Positions 11,173-24,000 are shown, counted from the stretch's first letter. The stretch is 64,000 bases of DNA from Fomes fomentarius (GCA_022606135.1 JABYQN010000010.1:434001-498000), one strand, 5' to 3'. Numbers and translations: made by a program. The notes: generated by a model from the sequence alone, not told the origin.

Positions 11173-12110
11173 TCAGATGTACGCGACATTGCCCACAATT
11201 CCAAGTCTGTCCACTCCACATCCACCCCGGTCCCTCATCCCCGAGGTACCTCCAACCTTGCCCTTGCCCCTAGCCTTCCGCCCACCTAGTTCCTTGTACA
11301 TCTCCCGCATCTCCAACTTCGTCGGCTTCGATGCTTCAGCTTCCTCGTGCCATTTCTCCTCCCTGATCTCTTGGGGAGTTTGGTGGCCAGATCGAGAAGA
11401 AGTGGTGTAGCCGGAATAAGGGAATTGAGGTGGAGGGCGGCTGGGAATGGTTTGGAGATAGGTGGTCCGCTGGTGACGGCCGTCTCAGTATGAATGCATG
11501 TCGACCGTAATCCTCTGCGACTCACCCATTTCTGTTTGGACTCGCGCCTCGTCCACTTGCCCAAGGGCAGACTTTCGTCGTCCCGGAAGTTCTCTTTCCG
11601 GTAGTGCTGGAACCAGACTGTATACGGACGCCGAGTAAGAGACGTCGCCGATGACAAGTCCGGGGACGACTCACCGTAGTTCAATGTCTGACTCTGGTTC
11701 CACTTCTTCGAGACCCGCGAGCAGCGTGCAAGGTCCTTGATTGTCAACAGAGAGAAGATGCACCGCGATATATCGGTGGGCAAAATGCGGAGCGGGTCTC
11801 TGGTAGCTCCTTTCGCGGTGGAAGGTGATTGGAGGGGACGAGACTTTGAACCCCGGGTGGGCGAGTGAAGGCGTGATGCTGGCCTCGAGCCAGGTCCGGA
11901 CCTGCCAGGACTGCCAGGGAGAGACATCTTAGGAGTAGTGGGTAGGAGGCCGTCGTAAGAACAAACGCTTGCGATGAACCGAGAGCGCAACAGAGTACTA
12001 ACCACATCGACAGACTCTTCATCATCAGCTGGCGAGTTGCGACCGCCTGCGGGCGCCTTGTCGAGCGAGTCGATAACTGTGGTACGGAGAACGTCGTGCA
12101 GAAGGCTCAT
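11173..12110 (-). CDS. F-box protein, duplicate copy B
   Basis: Exons in coding order are 12110-12003, 11927-11675, 11617-11526 and 11469-11173, again 249 residues. The structure is the same as copy A at 6431-7368, shifted by exactly 4,742 bp at every boundary. The F-box segment differs only at ISRCIFSL against ISRRIFSL; the N-terminal linker has a few changes (DVLRTT for DILRTT, EESVDV for DESVNV). The Arg-to-Cys change lies inside the F-box helix and could weaken Skp1 contact, but this is a guess. The conserved tail MREMYKELGGRKARGKGKLG is intact. The gene points the same way as X and LSM6, each with its own promoter; no operon-like link is expected in a fungus. Confidence 0.85.
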
Positions 12111-13453
12111 GATGAAAGTGCGAGTTTGTTCGGGGTGGAGATGGTGTTGGATGTTTGGCTGGATGGCGGTTTCTTTTTATCCATCTCAGTCCATCACGTG
12201 CAAGAAGTCACGGATGTGGAACAGGCCTGAGTGCGGACTTACCGGTAGTTGGAAGGCGGTGCTCTTACTGAACGAACGAAAAGTGACCACGATTGTCCAC
12301 GCCATAACTGAAGTCGAATGATATTCACCTGCAAGGATTATAAACCTCGTCCCGATGTATGAACTACCAAGACCTTCAGAATAACTTGAATCTTGTAGCT
12401 TGCATCTTGGAAGCATACTAGTGACTGGCACAAATCACTTGATGACATACTGTCGTACTTGCTAAGATCGTCAGCCAAAGGGAAATTCCCGATTTACATC
12501 CGTACCCCATTACAAACCCTCAATCAGGTGATGTGTAGTGACTAAGGAACGCACGATGAGTAAGTAAAAGTAACGGTATGTATTGATACGGAAGTCGCAG
12601 CGGATATCCCTAGGCCAGTTTCAAACTCGATGTACGACTGGTGTGCTCACTCTCGCCCTTCAAGTGAATTTCGAAGATGGATCACAGGCACGCGGGTCGC
12701 CTCCTCGCTCGGTGGCCGCACTGCTTTCGGTCTTTATCACTCTTGCGTCCTTGCTAACTAAGCTCCATCTCTGCAAGCTTAGTGGCGCTCAGACATTGGC
12801 AGAGGAGCATACAGTGGTGCACATTGTACATCGGTGTTCGAAATGATAGGTGAATAGCCCGGCCCGTACATCGATGCCTCATGCACGCGATTGGTGAAGG
12901 CCCGGGGTATCGTCATCTCCAGTAGCTATCAATGGGTATGATCTTAATTACCAACCAATGCATCGTGCAACTCCCACCCACAGCTCCGACATCCTCTCTG
13001 CCCGGCCCAGATCGCATCAATCGCCTGTACGGGCAGGCCATTGTCACACTGAGCTCCAGGTCAGCTTCAGCCTTTGGGCGAGCAATTGAGAGCTTAGATT
13101 CACAAAGAAACGATGTGTGATTCAATACGGACATTGGCGTGTTGCATTATAATCCTGCTATAGTACATCCCCGAATCTGTTTGTACATGTGGATGATGGT
13201 CGATGATGATGATTGAGAAATATGCGTCTATGTGATAGTAGTCCATCCCGGGATACACGGAACAACGATATGTAATATGGGCGAAGTCAAGAAAACGTTG
13301 GTATGCAACAAGCCCTGATGATGACGAAACGACGAAGCCGATGGATAGTAACGCGATGCAGCGTTCACCCCTACTACGTCGCTGCACGACTCATTTTAGT
13401 TGAGTATCAAGGAGTAGAAACACGGACAACTCACTGGACTACACAACGATGAC
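12111..13453. other. Intergenic, duplicated non-coding DNA
   Basis: Matches 7369-8574 with small insertions and deletions. Holds the promoter of F-box B and the 3' flank of X B. No separate gene seen. Confidence 0.5.
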
Positions 13454-14146
13454 TCAGTCAATGAGCCATACTACTGGGAAAAGTGGAGGCTATTGTTACA
13501 GGCATGTTAGAGACGTTGATATGATCACCACGGGAGCACACGTACCATTTTGATGTCCGTCCGACCTCGAGACATCTGATAGTCAAGGTACTTCTGCTGA
13601 TACTGTTCCCGAGCGAGACGTGCTTCCTTGTTCACCATTCTCAACTTGGTGCGAACAAGACCCGCGGCTATAGAGATGGTTAGCAAGCGACGATCGGACT
13701 CGCATGTCAAGCGTTATGAGCGGAGACGCACGCGGGATGTCACGAGGCCACAACGTTTGCACATAGCGAAGACCCTCGAACTCTGGCCTCTTCAGCAGGT
13801 CCGGAGGGAACCAAGTGTTCAAGTATGCTTTGGTTGCGCGGTCCTTCGGGAGATCGGGAGGGTTCGTCCCGGCGACGAAGAAGACGGCCTTCCCGGGCAG
13901 AAGCCACCAATCTTTACCAAAATGCCAGATAGGAACAAGCCATGGCGCGTCAAGAACATCGCGTTTGCCGTAGTAGCATAGGGCGAAATCGACGGGGCAG
14001 CGTGTCTTGAGCTCGGCTTCGGTGGCACCAAACTTCAGGATACAGAGGTGTTTGATCATCTCGGCATCGAGAAGATAGCCTGAGAGGAAGATGTCGACAG
14101 TGGTCTTACTGATGAGACGTTTGGTGACCCCGGAAGCGTCGGTCAT
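13454..14146 (-). CDS. Unrecognised 190-residue protein X, duplicate copy B
   Basis: Exons in coding order are 14146-13732, 13667-13546 and 13489-13454, each boundary 4,879 bp from its counterpart in copy A. The product has 190 residues and no recognised domain. The conserved blocks include IFLSGYLLDAEMIKHLCIL, FALCYYGKRDVLDAPWLVP and KDWWLLPGKAVFFVAGTNPP. Differences from copy A cluster at residues 6-10, 39-52, 74-76 and 100-103, while the central and C-terminal motifs, both intron positions and the short third exon are unchanged. This suggests purifying selection on both, although a short time since duplication could explain it too. X and LSM6 are neighbours in the same orientation, about 1.3 kb apart. 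Confidence 0.72.
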
Positions 14147-15470
14147 GATGAGGAGGTTGAAGAGGTTGAAGTATAGAGTTTACTGCGCTGCGCTAAGGAT
14201 AGTCGAACTTCGACGAAGCGCGGAGAATCGGCCCGCTGGCGTCACAGAGGCGTCACAGTCACAGACTGATGACAACGTGTGACTTACAGGTACGGAGCCG
14301 CGTCACGGTTGGGCTGTTGCAAAAACTGTGCAGACTCCTGCGTGGGTATTATCAACATACTAGAGGGCATGGACTTTTCCTCGGCTTGAGGTTCGATCAC
14401 TGGGATGGGCATGGCAACGGACCAGACAGCTCACTCATGTCATTACGCCAGCCTGAGCCGGACGAGCAGACATCTGATGTAAATATTAAAGTAACGCTGC
14501 ATCTAGGCAGTCCTCGCGGATAGAGTGAGCGAGCGATTCTGCAAAAAGGTTGCCCTATGCACTGACCAAGGAAGCCATAACGAAGAGGAGGGACATGTAG
14601 CAAGCTCCTAGCAAGGCGGTGCAGCGCAGTCCGCGAGTGTGCGGATACGAGGTGGGCTCTAGAGCTGAATGATTCCGAAAGTGATTGGAGGCGCAAAAGG
14701 TCCATTCTCGGGAGAACAACGTTGGAAGCACTAGATTGAGGAGCGAGAGTGCAACTAAATTACGCTAACGTTATCATTGAGTCACACCGCTTTGGAAGGG
14801 CTGAATATTGAGAAGCTGACAGCTGCAAAGGGTCCGAAGGTAGTGATAGGGCAACAGCTTTGAGAACCAGTACATATGTCGCCTTGCACCCTGCACGTCG
14901 TGCATCCCGACCTGGATGAGGGCGATCCACGTGAGTTGTGATATTGTGAGACATCCAGTGCAAGGGGAGGTGACTCGGATGAATCACTCATATCTCATGC
15001 CTCAACACACACGTCCATGAGTACTTTTGTTCCGCACTGCAACCTAGTAATATTTGAACTTTGGACAGTTAACCGAGACTTCTCCAGAGAGGGTGGGCCT
15101 ACCTACCACATCAGCTCCGCAACGACTTCAGAAAGCATCTTGCTCGGTAATCGGGTCATCGTCGTGCATTCTATTCATAGAGAAATCAGCATGACCCCAG
15201 CCTCACTTCCAGAACCACCAAGCATACCGTCCACGATGTCCTGAGACTGAGAATGTGAAGCACTGTCACGATGCGTGGTCTTTCGCCTGAGCTTCCGAAG
15301 ATCAAATTGACCCACCTATCCTGTCATAGGAAGCCTGGTATTCCGATTTGCGTGTAGATTTCATAGCACCGACACCGGCAAGCATATGACCACCATCGCG
15401 TGCCATCTGCGATTGCAAAGTATGCCTTTGCTCGATGGAGCGAATGCAGAACAGTGACATAGCGGGACAG
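14147..15470. other. Intergenic between gene X copy B and LSM6
   Basis: The first 90 or so bases and a patch near 14365-14390 match copy 1 upstream of X; the rest is unique. No gene recognised on either strand. Confidence 0.5.
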
Positions 15471-15959
15471 TTACAGCGGTTCTGCGGCAGAGATATATAG
15501 TACTGGCGATGGGGTATTAAAACTTGTAAGCTGAGAACGATCGTGCATATACTCACCATTGTTTCCACGAATGAAGGCGTCGCCGTAGCGATTTGTTACC
15601 CGACCATTGACATGCTCCTCGGTCTGTTCTAGCGCAATGTTCATATATCCATCGAGACACGACAAGATACCTGGTAAGGGTACATGTTGAGTAAAGTCCC
15701 GTCCACCATCCCAGCCCACATCTCCCCGAGACTACGAAGTCCGATATTTCATCCGGTCGGCCGAACATAACGACCACAACCACCAGAATAGCACTCATGA
15801 CTCACCGCGATAGTCCACTCCCGAGGTCAATCGGACGACGACGCGCTTACCGACGACACCCTTCAAAAAGTCGGTTGGTGAGCCAGATGTCTGGTTGTAC
15901 GGTGCCGGGGGCTCAGATGGAGCAGGAGCTGTCGGAGGCGGTGGTGTTGATTCCTCCAT
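15471..15959 (-). CDS. LSM6: U6 snRNA-associated Sm-like protein LSm6
   Basis: Exons in coding order are 15959-15806, 15670-15557 and 15502-15471, giving 99 residues. LSm6 is a subunit of the Lsm1-7 ring (cytoplasmic mRNA decay) and the Lsm2-8 ring (nuclear U6 snRNA binding and splicing). Sm motif 1 runs from SPTDFLKGVVGKRVVVRLTS to SCLDGYMNIALEQ; Sm motif 2 includes DAFIRGNNVLYIS, with the usual R-G-N core. The N-terminus has an unusual Pro/Ala-rich extension of about 25 residues before the Sm fold. All splice junctions are GT-AG and keep frame. A decayed partial copy lies at 9376-9470, so this is the only working copy in the window. It shares a 205-bp divergent promoter with the transporter at 16165. 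Confidence 0.95.
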
Positions 15960-16164
15960 ATCGCTCGCCGTTGGAGACGATGAGCAGGAAAGCGTGTAGT
16001 GCTCGGCCGGCGCTAGTAGTAACACGGGGTCCAGACGGCATTCGCGGCTGGGAAACGGCAGCATCCGAACTCTTTCTATCTCCAACACCTATGACGATTT
16101 GCATTCTCCAGCTCGCTTTTTGCGAGTTACCACCACAATCAAGTCAAGGACGAACACGACGACG
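15960..16164. promoter_or_regulatory. Divergent promoter between LSM6 and transporter
   Basis: Only 205 bp separate the two start codons, so the genes probably share a bidirectional promoter. The same stretch exists in copy 1, where a transposon sits between the two decayed 5' ends (9617-10230). No clear TATA box seen. Confidence 0.6.
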
Positions 16165-19100
16165 ATGAACGGGACGCGCGAACACACGCCAAATACACAG
16201 CGGTTTGACCCTCGTCTCGGAGACGAGGACGTCGAGCAGGGGAATGTGCCCCGTACTCCTAAGCGCGTCCGCATCCCCGACGAACCTGCGATCGGTCATG
16301 GCGACGATAAGAAGGAGAGCGTAAAACAAGGTGGGTCGCAAGACGGTTCCTGGCATGCACGCGCCGCAAAGTCCCTGCCCTTCGACATCGGTTGGATTCC
16401 AGCCAACTTCACATGGTCCAAGTTGAAGCCCGTCATCCGATGTGCGGTCGTATGTTGGGTTTCTGCGGTGCTCATGATCATATCGCGTACATCAGACATC
16501 ATGGGGCAAGTAAGTCGCATAATGGGGCTGTGTTGAACATGCAGGACTGACTTCGGCGGCATACAGGGTAGTTTCCTCATCCTTATATGTGAGTTTCTTC
16601 CGCATATATGCGCCTACAGTCAGCTTATCGTTGACAGCGTCCTTCCTCGATGCACCCTTTGACCCCTTTCTGGCCGTTCTCGAGCGGGAGATAATCTTTC
16701 TCACGTTCGTGGTCACTGCTTGGGCGTAAGTAACTCTCACTCAGCTCCCGCACGGAGATTGACCACGTAATCGCAACTCAATACAGTTGGACATGCTTGG
16801 GTATCTTCCTTGCCAATCTGGCCAGGACAAACGTCGACTACCATCCGAACTCGGATGCTATTCAGTCTGCTCGATATGTCGAAGCAGGGCCGTCGGTCAT
16901 TCTTGCAGTCTTCATATTCCTCGGCAGCGCATTCTTCTTATATCTGAAGGCAAGACTTGGACCTGGGCCATACCTCGTTGCAACGATCTTCGCCTGCATT
17001 TGTATCGATATCTCTATGACGACCGCCGTCCTTTATCCATATCCGTTCTATCTCATCGGAAAAGTCATTGTGATCCCCCTCGCCTTCCACTGCGCTCTAT
17101 GCATCTTCTTCTCTGCAACCATCTTTCCCTCCACCGTCACAGCGCAGTACACTCACACTCTCGATGGAGTGTTGAATCCCCTGAACGACTTCCTCGTACA
17201 ACATCGCAAAGTATTGGCACTAGACCCCAGTTCAGATCAGTTCCAAGATATGGTCAAGGCTGTCAATGGCACGCTTGGAAAGTCGGAAGGTGGACTCGGG
17301 CTAGCTGGCGCGACGGCACGGCTGCTCAGGCAAGACATCGTCTACGGCCGCTTCTCGCCTACCCGTATCGGGGAATTTCAACAAAGCGTTAGACGCCTCG
17401 TTACGCGTGCGAATGGGCTGAATCTGTTCTTCACCCTTATTGAACCTACACGAGAGAAGTTTCCGATGACGCCCATACCATCTCGACCGGTGACGCCTCG
17501 CAGTGGTACTCCAGCAAGCACACGTCCGTCGACACCCATGGCCCCTGTAACTCCCCCAAACGGACATAGAGACGACCTGGGTGGTCTCACGCGCAGACGG
17601 GGGGATCTCCAGAAACAGGCCGTTGATCATCCCCGGCATTCTCGTTCTCTCGCGCGCTATCTCCACCTCCACCTCAATCACCACCGAGAGGAGGATCACG
17701 ACCATCACCTGCATTTCTCGCTTCTGAGCCTTGCTCATGCGCTTTCACCAGTCGCTCGCGTGCCAACGTCGCCATCCGCAGAGACTGCGGTCGGTGTCTT
17801 CGAGTCCCAGCGGTATCTTGCAATCGAAGCTAACCGCCTAACTGATCGTCACGCAGAGGACTACACCGCGCAATTCGTGTCCCTGCTGCACGAGTCCTGC
17901 GACGAGTTACTGGAGTGTACGCAAGGTGTCCTCAAGAATGTCCAGGCGTGGTTCGCCGAGGCTCGGAGAGGCAGCTTTGGCAGCCATGCGAGGGTGCAGA
18001 GGGTCCGGGCTGCGCGACTGGCCAAACTCGAAGACCTGAGCGCCAATGTCAAAGAAGCGTCGCGCCGGTTCAACAAGGACAGGAGGTATGTCGTTCTGTG
18101 TCGCATTACTCGAGCACGGATATCTGACAAACCGCAGACACCGGGTGCTCGATCCATACAGGTCTGCGTTCGACCCGAAGCATGTCCGGATAGGGCCAGG
18201 CCATCTCGATCCTCCGCCGCATCGGTACCTGTTTCATTGCTACATGTATCAGTACCACCTCATGCGATTTTCTGGGATTTTGGCTGAGATCGTGAGTTTG
18301 CTGTTGTGTTTTGCCAGGAACTCTCCAACTCAGCAAGTATGACATTAGCTTGACAACATCATCAAACTTGAGAAGGAAACTCAGAAGCCGAGGCTGTGGT
18401 GGCCCAACACCCCGCTCCGCAAGATGCTCGAATGGAGTCCGTGGAACGCCTCGGAGGATATGGAACGAGGCGACGATGAGGATCCCGGTGTGTTCTCCTT
18501 CGCTACGGCCACGTCGAAGTGCCGCAATTGAAGGGACCTCGTAGATATCATCCAGGGTATCCAGCCAGAATGGAATGATCTTGGGATGACAGGCCGTCGA
18601 GATCCGGACGCTCTACCTCCATCCAATGCATTCCAGTGCGTGACGCATTGGCTACATGATCTGATATTTGCGTTCGGACGTGGCAATGCTCTGTTCGCTA
18701 TCAAGGCTGGTCTGCTCACGGTTATACTCTGTATACCGAGCCTCCTGCAGAGTACCGCAGCGTTTGCGTACGGTACGTGTGTACGTCTCATGTCCATGCA
18801 TTTACGATACTAAGCGGTACCATAGCCCATAGATTTGTATGGGGGATGTGCGTCAGAAGACATTTTGTAGTTGTATCAGTTCTCTGACATACCGTCATAG
18901 CTTCATGGGACAACTGACCCTCGCACGATTCCGGGGCGACACGACTTTTGGCCTTGTCGCTCGTATCGTAAGCACGCTCATGGGTGGGCTCATTGGAACA
19001 GCGATGTGGTACATCTCAACAGGATCCGAGCACGGCAATCCGTACGGTTTGGCGGCCGTTATAGGGGTGACCGCGCCAATTCTGTTCTTTGGGCGACTGT

Positions 19101-20394
19101 ATTGGCCTGTGCCCCCTATGACCAATATCATCTTTTTCGTAACAATTGCACTGGTACGCATTTTTCAGTGTGTGTTTTTGGAGGTATCTGATTCGTTGGT
19201 GATGCAGGTTATCGGTTTCTCATGGCAAGACACGCATACTGTTCTACCATTCCAGTTCATTGGCTGGGAACTTGCTTGGGTGCGTGCAATCTGGACTTAC
19301 GTGACTACGTGTTTGTCTCATGATTTATCAGAGACGCTTCGTGCTGGTCGTATGTGGTGTTGTAGCTGCGTTGTGAGTATATGCATAACACCGTTGCTGG
19401 TTGCGGAGAGCTGACATATGATAAGCATATTCTCCTTTCTACCACCGTCTACCACTCTGCGGAGATATCAACGTACAATGATGTCCACGACTGTGTCGGA
19501 GCTGGGTACAGTATACTGTTCAATAGTGTCGTTCGCGAATACGCGAGAGCAACAAGAGGTAATGAGGGGAGAGATCGTTCAGAGTCTCGTTGCGATCCGT
19601 CTCAAACTCAAGCGATCCCTTGTCCTGAAGGCGAACATCATGTACGAGGTACGGCGCTCCGTTCCCCTTAAAGCCCCTTCCATACCTCATTGTGCTTCCC
19701 GATCAGTTCTCGCTCAGAGGGAGATGGCCGTCCGAACGTTATCAAAAGATCCTCGACCTACAGCTGTCAGTGCCTACTAGTCACATGGCTACTCATTCCC
19801 CTGACCCTGCGTTTTTCAGCCAAATCGCATACCTGCTGTCGCACCTCATGTCCGTTGTGGAACATCTCGAACCTGCATGGTCTAGAGCGTTCTTACGGAG
19901 GACACGGTTCTTGGACGCAGACTTCCAAGGCGACGTCCTTGCAGTGATAAGTACGCCTCCTGTCCATATCTCCGAGCATCGGTCACTTGTACTCATGCTC
20001 CGTACATAGGCATGGTTTCCACCGCTCTAAGGACTGGGAATCCTCTTCCTCAAATCACCCCGTGCCCGTTGCTTGACAGGTTCATGGTGCACACGCATGG
20101 TCTCAACGTTATTCGGCAGGAAGCGGATGATGACTATGGCTTACCCCGGACTATGACTATTGACACGCTCGCGAACGAGCAGTATCTGTGCGTTGCTATT
20201 GCCTTGATTGAAGTGAAAGCGCTCATTGCGAATCCATTGACAGGTGCTTCTCAGTCGGCGTCACCACAGCATTCGGTATTGTTTTGCGATTGGACAAACT
20301 CATGGTCGCTACGAAGGAGCTCGTTGGAGAGCAATATCACATCCACGGCATTGGTATACCTGAATCGAGAAGTGCTGGTCTTTCGCCGGTGTAA
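16165..20394 (+). CDS. Aromatic-acid-exporter/FUSC-like multispan transporter
   Basis: Sixteen inferred exons: 16165-16509, 16567-16588, 16638-16725, 16787-18085, 18138-18291, 18349-18487, 18593-18772, 18826-18847, 18901-19153, 19208-19279, 19331-19371, 19426-19648, 19707-19765, 19820-19950, 20010-20187 and 20244-20394; total 1,118 residues. The architecture fits the fungal family with an N-terminal six-helix putative ER transporter domain (VIRCAVVCWVSAVLMIISRT and following helices to about residue 300), a hydrophilic middle, and a second FUSC-like helix set (FRGDTTFGLVARIVSTLMGG, then NIIFFVTIALVIGFSW) with a cytoplasmic C-terminal domain. Relatives include DUF2421/2422 proteins linked to brefeldin A sensitivity. 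Substrate unknown. The intron at 18488-18592 is uncertain: reading through it meets an in-frame TGA. A tiny second exon (22 nt) and eighth exon (22 nt) are notable. A 5' relic lies at 10231-10705. Confidence 0.85.
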
Positions 20395-21014
20395 CGTTCT
20401 TCGAAGGATGTATAGTATTTGACGCGGGCTGCGCACGCTACTGCGAATACTGACTGCCGCCTCTCATCTGTCAAGGTTCAAAGCTGGCCCGAGGGGCCGT
20501 ACTGCTTCCCGTACCGGTACAGTGACAGCCGTTGTATGATAGATTCAGCTCTCACGGATACAGTAATTACGATATCTGTGCCCGGCCTTTGTGCCGCCGC
20601 AGCCCATCTGGACACACATCGCTTCTCAACCCCATTTGCAAGTACATGCGATATGGAATTGAGTTCGAGGTAGGGAAGCGGACCATCCGCTCATTCATCA
20701 ACATTACAGAACTTTGACCACCACCACCCTGACCGCCCGCCATCACCGAAGTGGGTTCGTGATTTCATCTTGGCACACACTCACGGAGAATTTTGGTCCC
20801 ACAGCCACGTGTCATCTCGCGGCACGACTCGGGCCATCGAATGAGTGGAACGGCACCGATTCATTCTCTTCGCTGGGGATCCGGTTGGACGTAACCTTGT
20901 TCCATCCTCGGCCGCTATCGAAGCAGATCGCCTACCGAGCCCGCCCGTAACGTAACCTTCCACTCATATCCATCTCGCTGGCTTGCGTCCGTGTTCACAT
21001 TTCCACCCCCCACC
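20395..21014. other. Intergenic
   Basis: Holds the 3' end of the transporter transcript and the promoter of the EF-hand gene. No separate gene recognised. Confidence 0.5.
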
Positions 21015-24000
21015 ATGTCCTCCCCTCGCAGTTATAACGGAACTGTGTTCGGAGGCGTTCTGACAGACTCGCCTGAGTCGAGATCGGCGACATTTTCCCC
21101 CAAACCTTCACGCTCGAGTTCCCTCGCGCTCTCGTCTGGAGGTGTCACGCTTGCTGGAGATGAGTCGCCGAAGCACCAGCTCCGCTTTCGCTCCGCGTCG
21201 CTGGCCCTCGACGCGGCTGCGCTCCACTTCGATAGGTACCGCAAGGGAAAAGATCCCAAAGGCAAGGGTACGGGTCTCACTGGGCTTTTGGTCTAGCTGT
21301 ATATTAATAACTGCGTTCTGCAGAGGATCGCTTGCTCAGCATCAACACTGAAATGGGATACATTGCGGCAATGATGTCGCCGCTCTCAAGTGGCATGGAG
21401 GGAAGTGCCATGAGGATTGCTCAGTACGGCAGAGATACTCTCGTTGAGGGGCTTCCTGAGCTACTGAAAGTGCTCAAGGACGTGGCCGCCATTCACCCAT
21501 TCATACAAGGTAAGCCTGCGGGACAAGGCGTGTTGTCTCTGCTGCTGCTGAGGCATTCCGAACTTCTAGTCGCTGTAGGGGCCTTCAGCGTTGCGATAGA
21601 GTTGGACCTAAAACGACGGGAGAACGATAAGAAGATCACGTTGCTCTTTACCGAGATGCGAGACATGATGGCCGCCCTAGTCGAGTAAGTTTCTGCTCCA
21701 TGTTTTCATGTGGAGACTACGATCTACTTACACCGATCGACCGCCAGACTGCAGCACGTTGAGGATGGCCCGACACACCTTGGCAAGGATGGCAAGACGA
21801 TACAAGCAAGGCTGGAGGGGCTTGTGGGCATGATGGTTGATGATATCAAGGAGTGTGCCAATGCATGCGATGCGTACGCAAAGAAGAAGATCCTCTCCAA
21901 GGTTGTTCAGAGTAGTAGGTGGGACGACGTCATGCAACATTTCGTCAAGCGATTCAATAAGCGTCGGGCGGATATCGAGTTCGCATTGGCAATCCATCTT
22001 GGAGTAAACATCGACATTGCTCATCGCAAGCTTGATCAATTGGACTACAAGTACGTTGACTCCTTGACTAGCGCAATGATCACGTCTAAACATCCTCTGT
22101 TAGGGTCGACAAAGTTCTTGCGATACTCTATGAAAGCCTTCCTCCAGAGCAACGGGAACTGAGAACTCTCATCGAAAGACGCGGCGGCCCGGATGCAGTC
22201 TTGGCCGATGATAATCTGCTTGCGAGCCTTTCTCGTTCTAAACGAGCGAATACCACGACTCCCACTTCCAAGCTGTACCACCGACAAACGACGATCGATC
22301 TGCAAACCCTCAAGGCCGACATTGTCGATGACCCTGATATCGCGATCGCTAACAATATGGAGACGTTCGAGAGGAAGTTCAGGATGCAGCAACGTGAACT
22401 CACGGAAGAGGTACGGCAGATTCTGCACCATCACGGAGATTTGGTGGTGAAGGCCGTCACCGATGGGCCCCATGAGAAAATTGTGGACCCGGTGAGCACA
22501 TGTCTGCGGCGTGTTCTAGGTCTGCTACTAACACGGGAAGTTAGGACCTACGAAATATATGGAAAGAAATGGTAAGGTGCGCGTCACTTTCCCCATACAT
22601 CTGTCATTGATGCCGCAGTGTCTTAGCGTTGGCGCGGGAACGTGAAAGCGAGGCATTTCGTTCTAGCGTTGCGGGACTACTGCTTGGAGAAGCTTGACAA
22701 GCTGCGGAAGAACGAGAAGACATTCGACCAATACCCCACGAACGTTAATGAGCAGGACGAGTGGACGCTAGAGTACATCAATGTATCTCGACTGCAAGCG
22801 ATCATAGAAGCCTTCGATGACGACGCATCTGGCTTCATAACCGTAGGAGAGGCCAACGCGTTCACCACGTCCCGCCCTGCTGACTGGAGGTGAGCTTCGC
22901 GACTTTCTCAGGTTCTTCGTACCATCTTTTGATCGTTCCCATAGCCTGCTCCATTGGATGGCATATTGGGCAATTGGTGAGTCCCGTGAAATCTTCTGGA
23001 CTCGGTTATGGCTCAACTAGTCGTAGGATGGCAAATGGCGATGACTCACTACGCCGTTCAAATCGACAGTCTCCTCGAAAAAATGTTCACCATCAAGTCA
23101 TTAGTTCTGCCTGCCAACCGTCGCTTCGTCGAGAAATACCTCGATAGCGTCTGGTCTCTTGTGACCGAGCTAACCACAGGGTTCCGACGTGCCGAATGGA
23201 GCGACGCTTTACGCGAGCGTTTCCAGAGCTATGTTTTGGCCGAAGAGGAGAAGATGCGGGAGCAATTGGAGATCGTGCGCTATGACATTGACGCAGCGGA
23301 TACTCTTCTTCTGATTACTGGACCGGGGAGAATCGAGAAGGTATGATGACTCCATCCTCACGCTCAGCCCGCTAAACTCAAGTTCGCGGATTTTATCAGC
23401 ACCTCTTCCTACTACTATACTTATTGCTCAACCGCGATCTTGAGATATTCCGGCTCGCGCGCACTACGGTCCTTCATAAGGATGAGCTCTGGGACTCCGC
23501 CAACACACTGGATTGGGTCTTTCGGGCGGTGAACGATCGCCACCATAATCTCGAGAGTGAGTGGAACATGCACATCACATAAGACAACACAGTCATGAAC
23601 TCTACTAGATCTGTTCAAGCAACAGAACCATGATCCGACGCAACAGTTCAAAGTCTTCGCTTTCGAGATGGTTAGTGAAGTTCAAGTATACACACCTGTG
23701 GTGATTTCTAACATCTTAGTAGTTCAATTACTGGCACGACCCTACACCACTCTGGTCCTCCGACAGACTGCGCGAGACCCGCTATGTTGAGGTCACCTAC
23801 AATGACTCCGAGGGTGATTGTGACGTCTACTCGGTCGACATACTCAATCATCCAGTTGAGAATACGGACGATCCATTGACCGTACCAGAGTATATCGAAT
23901 CAACTGACGACCGGAACGCACGAGGCCTTCTTCAGGCAATGTGTGTAAAGCCTTCTTTGGAAAGCCTGATTCTCAAATTGACGAATCTTCAGCTTAGGAC

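Larger units (their letters stand above)
10945..16718. repeat. Tandem segmental duplication, copy 2
   Basis: The complete copy: F-box B, gene X B, intact LSM6 and the start of the intact transporter. It is longer than copy 1 because it keeps about 1.3 kb between X and LSM6 exon 1, including LSM6 exons 2-3, which copy 1 has lost. Confidence 0.85.

Noticed and set aside
18349..18772. Calling the transporter a pseudogene because of the TGA near 18530
   Set aside because: A GT-AG intron at 18488-18592 removes it and keeps frame, and all other 15 exons are intact.
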